A stretch of 22,365 bases of DNA from Stenotrophomonas maltophilia (GCA_002435595.1 DJBL01000082.1:1-22365), one strand, 5' to 3'. Shown: positions 7,621-15,926, counted from the stretch's first letter. Notes: generated from the sequence alone by a model not told the origin. Made by a program: numbers and translations.

Positions 7621-9657
7621 TCACGCCGGCAGCTTGAAGTCGGCAACCGAGCGGCGCAGGTCGGCCGCCAGCTGTGCCAAATGGCCGATCGACTCGGCGG
7701 TCTGTCCCGCGCCCTGCGAGGTCTGGCCGGTAATCTGACGGATCACGCCCATGGTGCGGGTGATGTCAGAGGCGGCCGAGGACTGCTGCTGGGCGGCGAT
7801 CGAGATGTTCTTGATGAGGTTGTTGAGCGCGTTGGACACGCGCTCGATTTCGGTCAGTGCTGTACCGGCATCCTCGGCCAGGCGTGCACCGGACACCACT
7901 TCGGCGGTGGTCTGCTCCATCGAGCTGACCGCTTCATTGGTATCGGCCTGAATGGCCTGGACCAGCCCTTCGATGCGTCGGGTCGCACCGGAGGTGCGTT
8001 CTGCCAGGCGCTGCACTTCGTCGGCCACCACGGCGAAACCGCGGCCGGCCTCACCGGCCGAGGCCGCCTGCACCGCGGCGTTCAACGCCAGGATGTTGGT
8101 CTGCTCGGAAATGTCGTTGATCAGTTCCACGATCGAGCCGATCTCCTGCGAGGATTCGCCCAGGCGCTTGATGCGCTTGGAGGTTTCCTGGATCTGGTCG
8201 CGGATCTGGTCCATGCCCTGGATGGTCTCGCGGACCACGCCGGCGCCTTCGGCGGCGATCACCACCGAGCGCTGTGCCACGTCGGCCGACTCGGCCGAGT
8301 TGCGCGACACCTGTTCAATGCTCGAGGCGATTTCGCCGATGCGGTCCGACGCCGAAGTGATCTGGTTGGCCTGGTGGCCGGCCGCTTCGGCCAGCTGCAT
8401 GGCCGTGGCCTGGGTTTCCTGGGTGGACAGCGCGACCTTGGCCGAGGTGTCGTTGATGGTGGTCACCAGGTGGCGCAGTTCGTCCACGGCGTAGTTGATG
8501 GCGTCGGCGATGGCGCCGGTCATGTCCTCGGTCACCGAAGCCTTCACGGTGAGGTCGCCTTCACCCAGCGAGCTGATTTCGTCCAGCAACCGCATGATGG
8601 CCTGCTGGTTGCGGCTGTTGAACTCCACCTGGGTCTGGTAGCGCAGGTCCTGCTCGCGCGAGCGGCTGCGCACGGTGCTGCTGACGAAGCCAACGATGGC
8701 GATCAACGACAGCGCGCCGGAAATCACGCCCAGCCAGAAGTTCGGGAACAGGCGCGTATCGCGCACCGAACCGAACGAGGAGAACGCTTCGAACAGCTTC
8801 TTGCTGTCATCCAGCATGCGGGTGGCACCGCCGGTCAGCGCCGCGGCCGAGGACTGCGCCGAGAACAGCTGGCGCGAGCTGGCCAGGATCGCGTCGGCGT
8901 CCTTCTTCATGGTGTCCCACTGCTTCTGGGACTGCTCCAGCGCGGCCAGCGCGCCGGCATTGCGGACCGGGCTGATGCCCAGTTCCTCGTTGCCGTTGCG
9001 CAGCGCATCGAGCACCTGGGTGAACACCACCGAGTCGCGTGCCAGCGCGTCGCCTGCGGCGGCGGCGCTGCCACCGCCGGCGCGCATTTCGGTCACGCGG
9101 CGGGCCATCGAGCCGACCACCACGACCTGCTGCAGGGCGTTGTACACCTGCGAGGCCGGTGCACCACCGGCGGACATCGCGCGCACCACTTCATTGAGCT
9201 GTGCCTGCAGTGCCGGCACGCCGTTCACGAAGTTGTTGGCGTTGCCGGCCAGGGCCAGCACGGCCGGCTCGCTGGCCACCAGCTGGGCCGCGCTCTTGCC
9301 GAGCGGCTCCCAGGTCTGGCTGAGCTGATTGAGCGGCCCGGACACGTTGGCTTCGTTGCCGTAGCGACCCTGCAGGCTGCTCACCGTGCTCTCGATGCGG
9401 GTCTTGGTGTCCTTGAAGGCGGTGAACGCCTGCGCGTTGCCCGAGACCGCTTCACGGCCCTGGTTGGCCAGCTGCTGGGACAGCACCTGAAGGTCGGCCG
9501 CGCCGGTACTGGCGCCGGCCAGGCGACTGCCCTGCCAGGTGGCCACGCCGGTGTTCACGCCGAACACGATCATCGACAGGGCCAGCAGGCCGAGCCAGAA
9601 ATTGGTTCCCACCGACCCGAGCTTGCCGGCCTTGGCGGATTCCGAAGCAGTACTCAT
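7621..9657 (-). CDS. pilJ: PilJ, methyl-accepting chemotaxis receptor for twitching motility
   Basis: A 678-residue inner-membrane chemoreceptor feeding the ChpA kinase. TM1 is at about residues 18-38 (TNFWLGLLALSMIVFG) and TM2 at about 307-327 (NFWLGVISGALSLIAIVGF), enclosing a periplasmic sensing region of about 265 residues. A HAMP-like linker follows, then a long cytoplasmic coiled coil. The conserved signalling hairpin is at about 515-552 (EQTNILALNAAVQAASAGE, then GRGFAVVADEVQRLAERT). The start ATG 9657 is preceded by GAGG at 7 nt. It lies 43 bp downstream of pilI and upstream of chpA, the order found in Pseudomonas and the xanthomonads. The hairpin sequence, length and context make the assignment firm. 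The ligand cannot be read from sequence; in Pseudomonas PilJ is linked to surface and pilin sensing. Confidence 0.96.
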   Translation of the reverse strand: MSTASESAKAGKLGSVGTNFWLGLLALSMIVFGVNTGVATWQGSRLAGASTGAADLQVLSQQLANQGREAVSGNAQAFTAFKDTKTRIESTVSSLQGRYGNEANVSGPLNQLSQTWEPLGKSAAQLVASEPAVLALAGNANNFVNGVPALQAQLNEVVRAMSAGGAPASQVYNALQQVVVVGSMARRVTEMRAGGGSAAAAGDALARDSVVFTQVLDALRNGNEELGISPVRNAGALAALEQSQKQWDTMKKDADAILASSRQLFSAQSSAAALTGGATRMLDDSKKLFEAFSSFGSVRDTRLFPNFWLGVISGALSLIAIVGFVSSTVRSRSREQDLRYQTQVEFNSRNQQAIMRLLDEISSLGEGDLTVKASVTEDMTGAIADAINYAVDELRHLVTTINDTSAKVALSTQETQATAMQLAEAAGHQANQITSASDRIGEIASSIEQVSRNSAESADVAQRSVVIAAEGAGVVRETIQGMDQIRDQIQETSKRIKRLGESSQEIGSIVELINDISEQTNILALNAAVQAASAGEAGRGFAVVADEVQRLAERTSGATRRIEGLVQAIQADTNEAVSSMEQTTAEVVSGARLAEDAGTALTEIERVSNALNNLIKNISIAAQQQSSAASDITRTMGVIRQITGQTSQGAGQTAESIGHLAQLAADLRRSVADFKLPA

Positions 9658-9700
9658 CGTTCAACCTCGATCTTCAATGCGGTGAGACAGACAACAGCGC

Positions 9701-10231
9701 TCAGGCTGCGGCCTGCCTGAATTCGGGAGTACGCGACAACAGCGACAGCGAGAACACGCCCCAGTCATGGCCATCGCCGTGGAAGGCACGGTCGATGAAA
9801 TGCGCATAACGGCCGCTGGCGATGTCGCCGGCGACGATGTCCTGGTCCTGCTCGAAGCTGCGCTGGCCAAACAGTTCGTCGATGGTCAGGGCCACGTCGC
9901 CGCCGGCCTGGCGCATGATCAGCACGCGCTGGCCTTCCTGCTGCACGGTGCGCTCGCCTTCCAGGAAGTACTTCAGGTCGACCACCGGGAACAGGTTGCC
10001 GCGCAGGTTGCCCACGCCCAGCAGCCACGGCTGTGCGCCGGGCACCGGGGTGATCGGCGGCATCGGCACGATTTCCACCACTTCGCGGAAATCCGAGACC
10101 AGGTGGCGCTTGCCCACGCGGTAACCGACGCCACGCCACAGGTCCTGCGAGAACTGCCGTTCGGGCAGCTGCACGGCATGGGCCAGGCTGCGCCGTTCGT
10201 AGGCTTCGAGGATGTCGAAAGGAGAACGCAT
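9701..10231 (-). CDS. pilI: PilI, CheW-type adaptor of the Pil-Chp system
   Basis: A 176-residue cytoplasmic adaptor consisting almost entirely of a CheW domain, expected to couple PilJ to the ChpA kinase. Recognisable features are the N-terminal segment RSPFDILEAYERRSLAHAV and the central WLLGVGNLRGNLFPVVDL, the typical CheW beta-strand with a G-x-x-x-L-R-G-N-L-x-P-V-x-D-L pattern. The start ATG 10231 shares one base with the pilH stop (TGATG), which implies translational coupling. An upstream in-frame start would lie inside pilH and is not needed. Length fits the PilI family. Confidence 0.94.
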   Translation of the reverse strand: MRSPFDILEAYERRSLAHAVQLPERQFSQDLWRGVGYRVGKRHLVSDFREVVEIVPMPPITPVPGAQPWLLGVGNLRGNLFPVVDLKYFLEGERTVQQEGQRVLIMRQAGGDVALTIDELFGQRSFEQDQDIVAGDIASGRYAHFIDRAFHGDGHDWGVFSLSLLSRTPEFRQAAA

Positions 10232-10593
10232 CAGACCACCAACTGGTTGATCCGCGCGATCAGTTCCTCCTCGCGCGGTGGCTTGACGATGTAGTCGGCG
10301 GCCCCCTGGCGCAGCCCCCACGCCTTGTCGGTTTCCATCGCCTTGGTGCTGACGATGACCACCGGGATGTGCTTGATCGCCGCATCGCGGGCCATCGCGC
10401 GGGTGGCCTGGAAGCCGCTCATGCCCGGAAGCACGACGTCCATCAGCACCAGCTGCGGCGACTGCTCGCGGACGAGCACCAGCCCATCCTCGGCGTTGTC
10501 CGCTTCGAGAACCTCATGCCCGGCCTTGGTCAACCACTGCGTGAACACCGCACGGTCGGTCGGTGAATCCTCGATCAGAACGATTCGAGCCAT
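10231..10593 (-). CDS. pilH: PilH, single-domain response regulator
   Basis: A 120-residue CheY-like receiver without an output domain. Acidic pocket E8/D9 (LIEDSPTD), phospho-acceptor D52 (LVLMDVVLPGMSG), signalling T/S near residue 82-83 (VIVSTK) and K104 (YIVKPP) are all present. In Pseudomonas, PilH is the ChpA phospho-acceptor associated with pilus retraction or with damping of PilG signalling. The start ATG 10593 follows a strong purine tract (GGGGGGAAAGG), 18 bp after the pilG stop. The assignment as PilH rather than PilG comes from its second position in the operon and the KPPREEEL C-terminus. Confidence 0.93.
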   Translation of the reverse strand: MARIVLIEDSPTDRAVFTQWLTKAGHEVLEADNAEDGLVLVREQSPQLVLMDVVLPGMSGFQATRAMARDAAIKHIPVVIVSTKAMETDKAWGLRQGAADYIVKPPREEELIARINQLVV

Positions 10594-10611
10594 TGTGCCT
10601 TTCCCCCCTGG

Positions 10612-11013
10612 TCAGGCGTTTACGTATGTGCGGATGGCACCCAGCAGTTCTTCACGCGTGAAAGGCTTGGTCAGGTACTGCTCCGAGCCCACGATGCGCC
10701 CACGCGCCTTGTCGAACAGGCCGTCCTTGGAGGACAGCATGATCACCGGGGTCGACTTGAACAGCTGGTTTCCCTTGATCAGCGCGCAGGTCTGATAGCC
10801 GTCCAGACGCGGCATCATGATGTCCACGAAGATGATCTGCGGCTGTTGGTCGGCAATCTTGGCCAACGCCTCGAAACCATCGGTCGCGGTCACCACCTCG
10901 CAGCCTTCGCGCTTGAGCAGTGTTTCGGCGGTCCTGCGAATGGTCTTCGAATCATCGATGACCATGACCCTGAGCCCTGCGAGTTCCCCACCCGCAGCCA
11001 TGTTTTCAGTCAT
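10612..11013 (-). CDS. pilG: PilG, single-domain response regulator (first gene of the operon)
   Basis: A 133-residue CheY-like receiver with a short N-terminal extension (MTENMAAGGELAG). Key residues are D20/D21 (VMVIDDSKTIRRTAE), phospho-acceptor D64 (IIFVDIMMPRLDGYQ), S94/S95 (IMLSSKDG) and K116 (YLTKPFTREEL). The motif with SKTIRRTAE and MPRLDGYQTCALIK is typical of PilG. In Pseudomonas and Xanthomonas PilG promotes pilus extension and polar signalling together with FimV and FimX-type partners. The start ATG 11013 has GGAAAGG just upstream. It is the promoter-proximal gene and is divergent from gshB. Confidence 0.95.
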   Translation of the reverse strand: MTENMAAGGELAGLRVMVIDDSKTIRRTAETLLKREGCEVVTATDGFEALAKIADQQPQIIFVDIMMPRLDGYQTCALIKGNQLFKSTPVIMLSSKDGLFDKARGRIVGSEQYLTKPFTREELLGAIRTYVNA

Positions 11014-11071
11014 TACCTTTCCCCGAGCGCGCGACGCTTCTGCTTTGGTCCGGCGCCGCTGCGAAAGCGTA

Positions 11072-11101
11072 TCTATATCGCACTTCCGGCGCAGGCTTCA
11101 A
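11072..11101 (-). promoter_or_regulatory. Candidate sigma-70 promoter of the pilGHIJ-chpA operon
   Basis: On the minus strand, TTGAAG (11101-11096) is followed after 18 nt by TATAGA (11077-11072). Each hexamer matches four of six consensus bases. The predicted start would leave a leader of about 50 nt before the pilG ATG at 11013. It is the only AT-rich spot in the pilG-gshB gap. No matching plus-strand promoter for gshB was recognised in that 250-bp gap, which otherwise holds GC-rich sequence and a small GCCCC/GGGGC hairpin near 11194-11207. Confidence 0.5.
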
Positions 11102-11263
11102 GCGCCATCACTTCAGCCAAGCCGCAGCCGGGTCGGCGACGGCGGCCGCGGCCGGATTTGCGCAAACCCACCCCGCCCGCCGGACACTGCGTTGCCCCCT
11201 CCGGGGCAGGCAGGCGGGCGCCGTTGCGGCTACCATCATCGCCCTGCCCGCCAGGTTGCGACC

Positions 11264-12214
11264 ATGCCGTTGAACGTCATCGTGGTGATGGACCCCATCG
11301 CCAATATCAAGATTGCCAAGGACACCACCTTCGCGATGCTGCTGGAAGCCCAGCGCCGCGGCCACGCCCTGCACTACGTCAGCCCCGGCGGGCTGGCCCT
11401 GCGCGACGGCCAGGCGGTGGCGCGGACCGCGCCGCTGCAGGTCCGCGAGGACAAGGCCGACTGGTTCACCCTGGGCCAATTCAGCCAGACCGTGTTCGGC
11501 CCCGGCCAGGTCGTGCTGATGCGCAAGGATCCGCCGGTGGATGCCGAATTCATCTACGACACCCACGTGCTCAGCGTGGCCCAGCAGGCCGGCGCCCTGG
11601 TGGTCAACGACCCGCAGGGGCTGCGCGATTTCAACGAAAAACTGGCCGCCCTGCTGTTCCCGCAGTGCTGCCCGCCGACCCTGGTCAGCCGCCGCAACGC
11701 CGACCTCAAGGCCTTCGTGCTGGAGCACGGCCAGGCCGTGCTCAAGCCCCTGGACGGCATGGGCGGGCGCTCGATCTTCCGCAGCGGCACCGGCGACCCC
11801 AACCTCAACGTGATCCTGGAAACCCTGACCGACGGCGAGCGCACGCTGGCCCTGGCGCAGAAGTTCATCCCCGACATCACCGCCGGCGACAAGCGCATCC
11901 TGCTGGTGGACGGCGAGCCGGTGGACTACTGCCTGGCGCGGATCCCGCAGGGCGACGAGTTCCGCGGCAACCTGGCCGCCGGCGGCCGTGGCGAAGGCCG
12001 CCCGCTGAGCGAGCGCGACCGCTGGATCGCCGCCCAGGTCGGGCCGGAGATGAAGCGACGCGGCATGCGCTTTGTCGGCCTGGACGTGATCGGCGACTAC
12101 CTCACCGAGGTCAACGTCACCAGCCCCACCTGCGTGCGCGAGCTGGATGCGCAGTTCGGCCTGAACATCGCCGGCACCCTGTTCGACGCGATCGAGGCCG
12201 GCCTGCCGCGATGA
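11264..12214 (+). CDS. gshB: Glutathione synthetase
   Basis: A 316-residue ATP-grasp enzyme, the same length as E. coli GshB, that joins gamma-glutamylcysteine and glycine using ATP in the second step of glutathione synthesis. Family landmarks in order are the N-terminal VVMDPIANIKIAKDTTFAML, then MRKDPPVDAEFIYDTH, then LKPLDGMGGRSIF (nucleotide-binding loop), then FRGNLAAGGRGE (glycine-rich loop) and finally EVNVTSPTCVRELD (metal and substrate site). The start ATG 11264 aligns with the family N-terminus; upstream in-frame sequence shows no homology. The ribosome-binding site is weak (AGG in CCAGGTTGCGACC). It is divergent from pilG and overlaps the tonB-like gene by ATGA; the same neighbourhood occurs in Pseudomonas. 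Confidence 0.97.
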   Translation: MPLNVIVVMDPIANIKIAKDTTFAMLLEAQRRGHALHYVSPGGLALRDGQAVARTAPLQVREDKADWFTLGQFSQTVFGPGQVVLMRKDPPVDAEFIYDTHVLSVAQQAGALVVNDPQGLRDFNEKLAALLFPQCCPPTLVSRRNADLKAFVLEHGQAVLKPLDGMGGRSIFRSGTGDPNLNVILETLTDGERTLALAQKFIPDITAGDKRILLVDGEPVDYCLARIPQGDEFRGNLAAGGRGEGRPLSERDRWIAAQVGPEMKRRGMRFVGLDVIGDYLTEVNVTSPTCVRELDAQFGLNIAGTLFDAIEAGLPR

Positions 12215-13098
12215 ATGCGACGGTCGAGCCGCTGCTGCCCTTGCAGGCGCGCGAGTCGCAGCGCCTGGGCGCGACCCTGGCGCTGTCGCTGCTGGTGCAT
12301 GCGCTGCTGATCCTGGGCGTGGGCTTTGCGGTCAGCGACAAGGCCGCCCTGGTGCCCACCCTGGACGTCATCTTCAGCCAGACCCAGACCCCGCTGACGC
12401 CCAGGCAGGCCGACTTCCTGGCCCAGGCCAACCAGCAGGGTGGCGGCGACCACGACAAGGCGCAGCGCCCGCGCGACAACCAGGCCGGGATCGTGCCGCA
12501 GCCGCAGGCCGGGCTGTCGCCGGTGCCGCAGCAGCGCCAGGACGCCGCCCGCCCGCCACCGCCGCAGGCGCGGGTGGTGTCCAGTCGCAACAGTACCGAG
12601 CAGGTGGCCAGCGCACAGCCGCAGCCATTGCCCGAGCACCCGCAACCGGAGGCACCGTTGAACGCGCGCGAGCAGCGCGATGCGGAGATGGCGCGGCTGG
12701 CCGCCGAGGTCCACCTGCGCTCGGCGCAGTACGCCAAGCGGCCCAACCGCAAGTTCGTCTCGGCCAGCACCCGTGAGTACGCCTACGCCAACTATCTGCG
12801 CGCCTGGGTGGACCGGGCCGAACGGGTGGGCAACCTGAACTACCCCGACGAGGCACGCCAGCGCCGCCTGGGCGGCCAGGTGGTGATCACGGTGGGGGTG
12901 CGCCGCGATGGCAGCGTGGAAAGCGCGCGGATCCTGCGCAGCAGCGGCACCCCGCTGCTGGATGAGGCCGCGCTGCGCGTGATCCGCCTGGCCCAGCCGT
13001 TCCCGCCGCTACCCAAGACCGAGGACGGCGTGGACATCCTGCAGGTCACCCGGACCTGGGCCTTCCTGCCCGGCGGCACCCTGCGCGACGACCGCTGA
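12211..13098 (+). CDS. TonB-family energy-transducing protein
   Basis: A 295-residue protein with TonB architecture. There is a short cytoplasmic N-terminus, one membrane anchor at about residues 20-41 (LGATLALSLLVHALLILGVGF) with H30 in the Ser-x-x-x-His pattern typical of TonB, a periplasmic Pro/Gln-rich spacer, and a C-terminal TonB domain from about residue 205 (YLRAWVDRAERVGNLNYPDEAR, then LGGQVVITVGVRRDGSV, then LDEAALRVIRLAQPFPPLP). It would couple proton-motive force from ExbBD to an outer-membrane function. In P. aeruginosa a TonB paralogue (tonB3) sits at the same place beside gshB and pilG and has been linked to twitching. The start ATG overlaps the gshB stop. No exbBD genes are nearby, so this is probably an accessory paralogue. 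Confidence 0.9.
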   Translation: MNATVEPLLPLQARESQRLGATLALSLLVHALLILGVGFAVSDKAALVPTLDVIFSQTQTPLTPRQADFLAQANQQGGGDHDKAQRPRDNQAGIVPQPQAGLSPVPQQRQDAARPPPPQARVVSSRNSTEQVASAQPQPLPEHPQPEAPLNAREQRDAEMARLAAEVHLRSAQYAKRPNRKFVSASTREYAYANYLRAWVDRAERVGNLNYPDEARQRRLGGQVVITVGVRRDGSVESARILRSSGTPLLDEAALRVIRLAQPFPPLPKTEDGVDILQVTRTWAFLPGGTLRDDR

Positions 13099-13107
13099 GC
13101 GGGCGAT

Positions 13108-13126
13108 GGCCGAGCAACGGCCCTAC
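13108..13126 (-). repeat. GTAG-headed palindrome (REP-like) overlapping the tsaB stop
   Basis: Read on the minus strand: GTAG, a 5-bp stem GGCCG, loop TTGCT, and the complementary CGGCC. The TAG of the head is the stop codon of tsaB. The hairpin fills most of the 24-bp convergent gap between the tonB-like gene and tsaB and could act as a transcript-end stabiliser in either direction. There is no U tract, so a classical terminator is not supported. It has the layout of Stenotrophomonas GTAG repeats, but the stem is short. Confidence 0.5.
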
Positions 13127-13830
13127 CGGGCGGCCTTGGCGTCGCGCGCAGCCTGCTGTTCGAGCAGGGTCAAGGCGACGTTGTTGCGCAGGTAGGCCGG
13201 CTCCACCCGCTCCGGGGCCACGCCCTCGCCGCGCGCGAACGCCGGCACCGCCAGCGCCAGCAGATCCGAGGCCCGCGGCAGCGCCTGGGCATCCACGCCG
13301 TCCAGCTGGTCCGCCAGGCGATTGGCGAGCAGACCCCCGGCCGCGCCAAAGCCGGTCCCCACGCCGAACCAGCGCGTGCCATCGGGCAGGACCACGGTCT
13401 CCGGCCCGCACACCGCCTCCTGCCCCTGCAGCTGCCACTGCCCGTCCACGCGCACCTGGCGGGCCACGTACACCTCGCCCATGCGCGCGTCGATGCTGCT
13501 GAGCACGTGGTCGGCGTCGGCCGGGGCACGCAACGCCAGCACCTGCAGGGTGGAGACCGGGATCAGCGGACGGTCCAGCGCCAGCGCGATGCCCTGCGCG
13601 ATCGCGATCGCCAGGCGCACGCCGGTGAACGCGCCCGGCCCGCGCCCCAGGGCGATCGCATCCAGCTGCGAGCGCGCCACCCCGGCCTCGGCCAGCAGCG
13701 CCTCGGCCCACGGCAGGCTCAGCTCGGCATGCCGGCGCGGGGCGATCTCGAACCGCTCCAGCACCTGCCCATCCACATGCAGGGCAACGGAACAGGCTTC
13801 GGTGGCGGTTTCAAAGGCGAGCAGTTTCAT
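13123..13830 (-). CDS. tsaB: TsaB, tRNA threonylcarbamoyladenosine biosynthesis protein
   Basis: A 235-residue ASKHA-fold protein that scaffolds TsaD and TsaE to form N6-threonylcarbamoyladenosine at position 37 of ANN-decoding tRNAs. The N-terminal signature LAFETATEACSVAL, the SLPWAEALLAEAG helix and the GRGPGAFTGVRLAIAIAQGIAL segment (about residues 63-84) are typical of TsaB/YeaZ. It starts 5 bp after the yoaA stop and so shares its transcript; the yoaA-tsaB pair is also adjacent in E. coli. The last codons (KAAR then TAG) run into a GTAG palindrome. Confidence 0.95.
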   Translation of the reverse strand: MKLLAFETATEACSVALHVDGQVLERFEIAPRRHAELSLPWAEALLAEAGVARSQLDAIALGRGPGAFTGVRLAIAIAQGIALALDRPLIPVSTLQVLALRAPADADHVLSSIDARMGEVYVARQVRVDGQWQLQGQEAVCGPETVVLPDGTRWFGVGTGFGAAGGLLANRLADQLDGVDAQALPRASDLLALAVPAFARGEGVAPERVEPAYLRNNVALTLLEQQAARDAKAAR

Positions 13831-13835
13831 GGCGG

Positions 13836-15917
13836 TCAGAACAGGGAAGTCGGAAAGGGGGCAGGATCGGCGCGCACAGGCGCGCTATCGGCAGCCAGGC
13901 CAGGATCGGCGTCGGCGGCGCCGTCGGTGAGCGGCAGCGCCAGCGTCGGCGCCTGCCATTGTGGCGCAAAGAAGTCGCGCACATCGTCCAGCGCGCGGGT
14001 GCGGCGGAACGGCGGCAGCGAATCCAGGAAGATCCGGCCGTAGCCGCGGCTGAGCAGGCGCGGATCGCACAGCACCAGCACGCCGCGGTCGGTTTCGCTG
14101 CGGATCAGCCGGCCCACCCCCTGCTTGAGCGCGATCACCGCCTGCGGCAACTGCTCGTCGCGGAAGGGGTTGCCGCCGCCGCGGCGGATCGCGTCCAGGC
14201 GGGCCTCGAACACCGGATCGTCGGGAGCCGCGAAGGGCAGCTTGTCGATCACCACCACGCTGAGCGCGTCGCCAACCACGTCCACGCCTTCGCGGAAACT
14301 GGCCGAGCCCAGCAGCACGCCGTTGCCCGATTCGCGGAAGCGCTGCAGCAGGGTGGCGCGCGGCGCCTCGCCCTGCACGAACAACGGCCACGGCGCATCC
14401 CGCAATGCCTCGGCGGCCTCGCGCAACGCGCGGTGCGAGGCAAACAGCAGGAAGGCGCGGCCGTGCGAGGCCTCCAGCACCGGCGTCAACGCCCGGATCA
14501 ACGCGGTGCCAAACCCACGCGCGGCCGGATCGGGCAGATCGGTGGGCAGGTAACACAGCGCCTGGGTGGCCCAGTCGAACGGGCTGGGCTGCAGCAGCGT
14601 GACCGGATCGTCCAGGCCCAGGCGCTGGGACACGTGCGCAAAGCCGCCATCCACGGTGAGCGTGGCCGAGGTGAACACCCAGGCCGCCATCGAGCGCTGG
14701 CGATGCTCGCGCAGCGGCCCGGACACGTCCATCGGCGTGCGCTGGCAGCGGAACCCGCGCGGGCTGAGTTCGTACCAGAGGACGTCCGCCGCCGGCGGCG
14801 CCTGCTCGGGGTCGCTGTCGAAATCCAGCAGCGGCGCGTCATCGCCCAGCCAGCGCGCCAGCCGCGAGACCGCCTCGCCCGCCCGCGCATGGCAGGCGTC
14901 CAGCCCCGGGGAGGCCTCGCGCACGCCGGCCAGCGCATCGCGCAGCGTGACCAGGGCGCTCATCGCCGCATCGAAGCCATCGCGCACCTGCGGCACCGCC
15001 AGCGCGCGCCACTGGGTACCTCGCGGCGGCAATCCGTCCATCGCCGTGCGCAGTTCGCGCAGGCCCTGCTCCAGCGCGGTGGCCGGCCCCTGCAACACGG
15101 CCTGTGCACCGGCCACGCTGCGGCTCTCGGCCAGGCAGTCGCGCGCCAGCTCCTGCCACGGGCGCATGCCGAAGCCCTCGCCGAAGAAATTGGCGGCCAG
15201 CTCCGGCAGCTGGTGCGCCTCGTCGATCACGAAGGCCTGCGCGCCGGGCAGGATCTCGCCGAAGCCTTCCTGCTTGAGCGCCAGGTCGGCCAGCAGCAGG
15301 TGGTGGTTGACCACCACCACGTCGGCCGCCTGCGCGCGTTGCCGCGCCTGCACCACAAAGCAGTCATCCCAGAACGGGCATTCGCTGCCCAGGCAGTTGT
15401 CTACGGTGGAGGTCACCATCGGGTACAGCGGCGAATCCTCGGGCAGTGCCTCCAGCTCGGCCATGTCGCCAAAGCGGGTGCGCCCGGACCAGGCCAGGAT
15501 GCGCTGGAACTGGGCAACCTGTTCCGGCGAACTGAACCTGGGTTCGCCACGGGCCTGCTGCAGGCGGTAGCGGCACAGGTAGTTGGCGCGCCCCTTGAGC
15601 AGGGCGCTGCTGTGGCCCACGCCCAGCGCGGCGCGCACGCGCGGCAGGTCGCGGTGGTAGAGCTGGTCCTGCAGCGCGCGGGTGCCGGTGGAAATGATGA
15701 TCTTGAGCCCGGACAGCAGCGCGGGCACCAGGTAGGCGTAGGTCTTGCCGGTGCCGGTGCCGGCCTCGGCCAGCAGCACGTCGCGCTGGTCGAAGGCCTC
15801 GGCGATGGCCACGGTCAGGCGCAGCTGCGCCGGGCGTGCGACGAAGGCATCCAGCTGGCTGGCGAGCGTGCCGCCCTCGCTGAGGGCTTCGCTGCTGGCA
15901 TGGGCAAGGCGAGACAT
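13836..15917 (-). CDS. yoaA: YoaA, DinG/XPD-family Fe-S ATP-dependent DNA helicase
   Basis: A 693-residue superfamily 2 helicase. Walker A is EAGTGTGKT at residues 51-59 and the DEAH box is at 232-235 (VIDEAHQL). Four cysteines that would ligate a 4Fe-4S cluster are C115 (NYLCRY), C175, C180 and C186 (DNCLGSEC, PFWDDC). C-terminal motifs include VFTSATL, LFASHRALREA, LGSASFREGVDVVGD (motif V) and QGVGRLIRSETDRG (motif VI). Adjacency to tsaB supports YoaA rather than DinG. E. coli YoaA works with the HolC subunit in repair of stalled replication forks. The start is ATG 15917; it has no clear Shine-Dalgarno sequence, because a GTAG palindrome lies directly upstream, but longer starts would cross into non-homologous sequence. 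Confidence 0.93.
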   Translation of the reverse strand: MSRLAHASSEALSEGGTLASQLDAFVARPAQLRLTVAIAEAFDQRDVLLAEAGTGTGKTYAYLVPALLSGLKIIISTGTRALQDQLYHRDLPRVRAALGVGHSSALLKGRANYLCRYRLQQARGEPRFSSPEQVAQFQRILAWSGRTRFGDMAELEALPEDSPLYPMVTSTVDNCLGSECPFWDDCFVVQARQRAQAADVVVVNHHLLLADLALKQEGFGEILPGAQAFVIDEAHQLPELAANFFGEGFGMRPWQELARDCLAESRSVAGAQAVLQGPATALEQGLRELRTAMDGLPPRGTQWRALAVPQVRDGFDAAMSALVTLRDALAGVREASPGLDACHARAGEAVSRLARWLGDDAPLLDFDSDPEQAPPAADVLWYELSPRGFRCQRTPMDVSGPLREHRQRSMAAWVFTSATLTVDGGFAHVSQRLGLDDPVTLLQPSPFDWATQALCYLPTDLPDPAARGFGTALIRALTPVLEASHGRAFLLFASHRALREAAEALRDAPWPLFVQGEAPRATLLQRFRESGNGVLLGSASFREGVDVVGDALSVVVIDKLPFAAPDDPVFEARLDAIRRGGGNPFRDEQLPQAVIALKQGVGRLIRSETDRGVLVLCDPRLLSRGYGRIFLDSLPPFRRTRALDDVRDFFAPQWQAPTLALPLTDGAADADPGLAADSAPVRADPAPFPTSLF

Positions 15918-15926
15918 GGACGTAGT

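Noticed and set aside
7586..7646. Upstream extension of chpA to a start inside pilJ
   Set aside because: It would add 40 residues rich in Arg/Ala/Pro with no family similarity and overlap pilJ; ATG 7526 has its own GGGAG.
7441..9720. Long plus-strand frame antisense to pilJ
   Set aside because: Same codon-bias effect; the PilJ frame carries the receptor hairpin, TM segments and a ribosome-binding site.
11194..11207. GCCCC-CTCC-GGGGC hairpin upstream of gshB
   Set aside because: A 5-bp GC stem without a T tract is expected by chance in DNA this GC-rich, and it lies before, not after, a gene.
11220..11240. A third possible GTAG palindrome (minus-strand GTAGCCGCAACGGC) before gshB
   Set aside because: The stem is only 4 bp and shares the G of the head; too weak compared with the other two.
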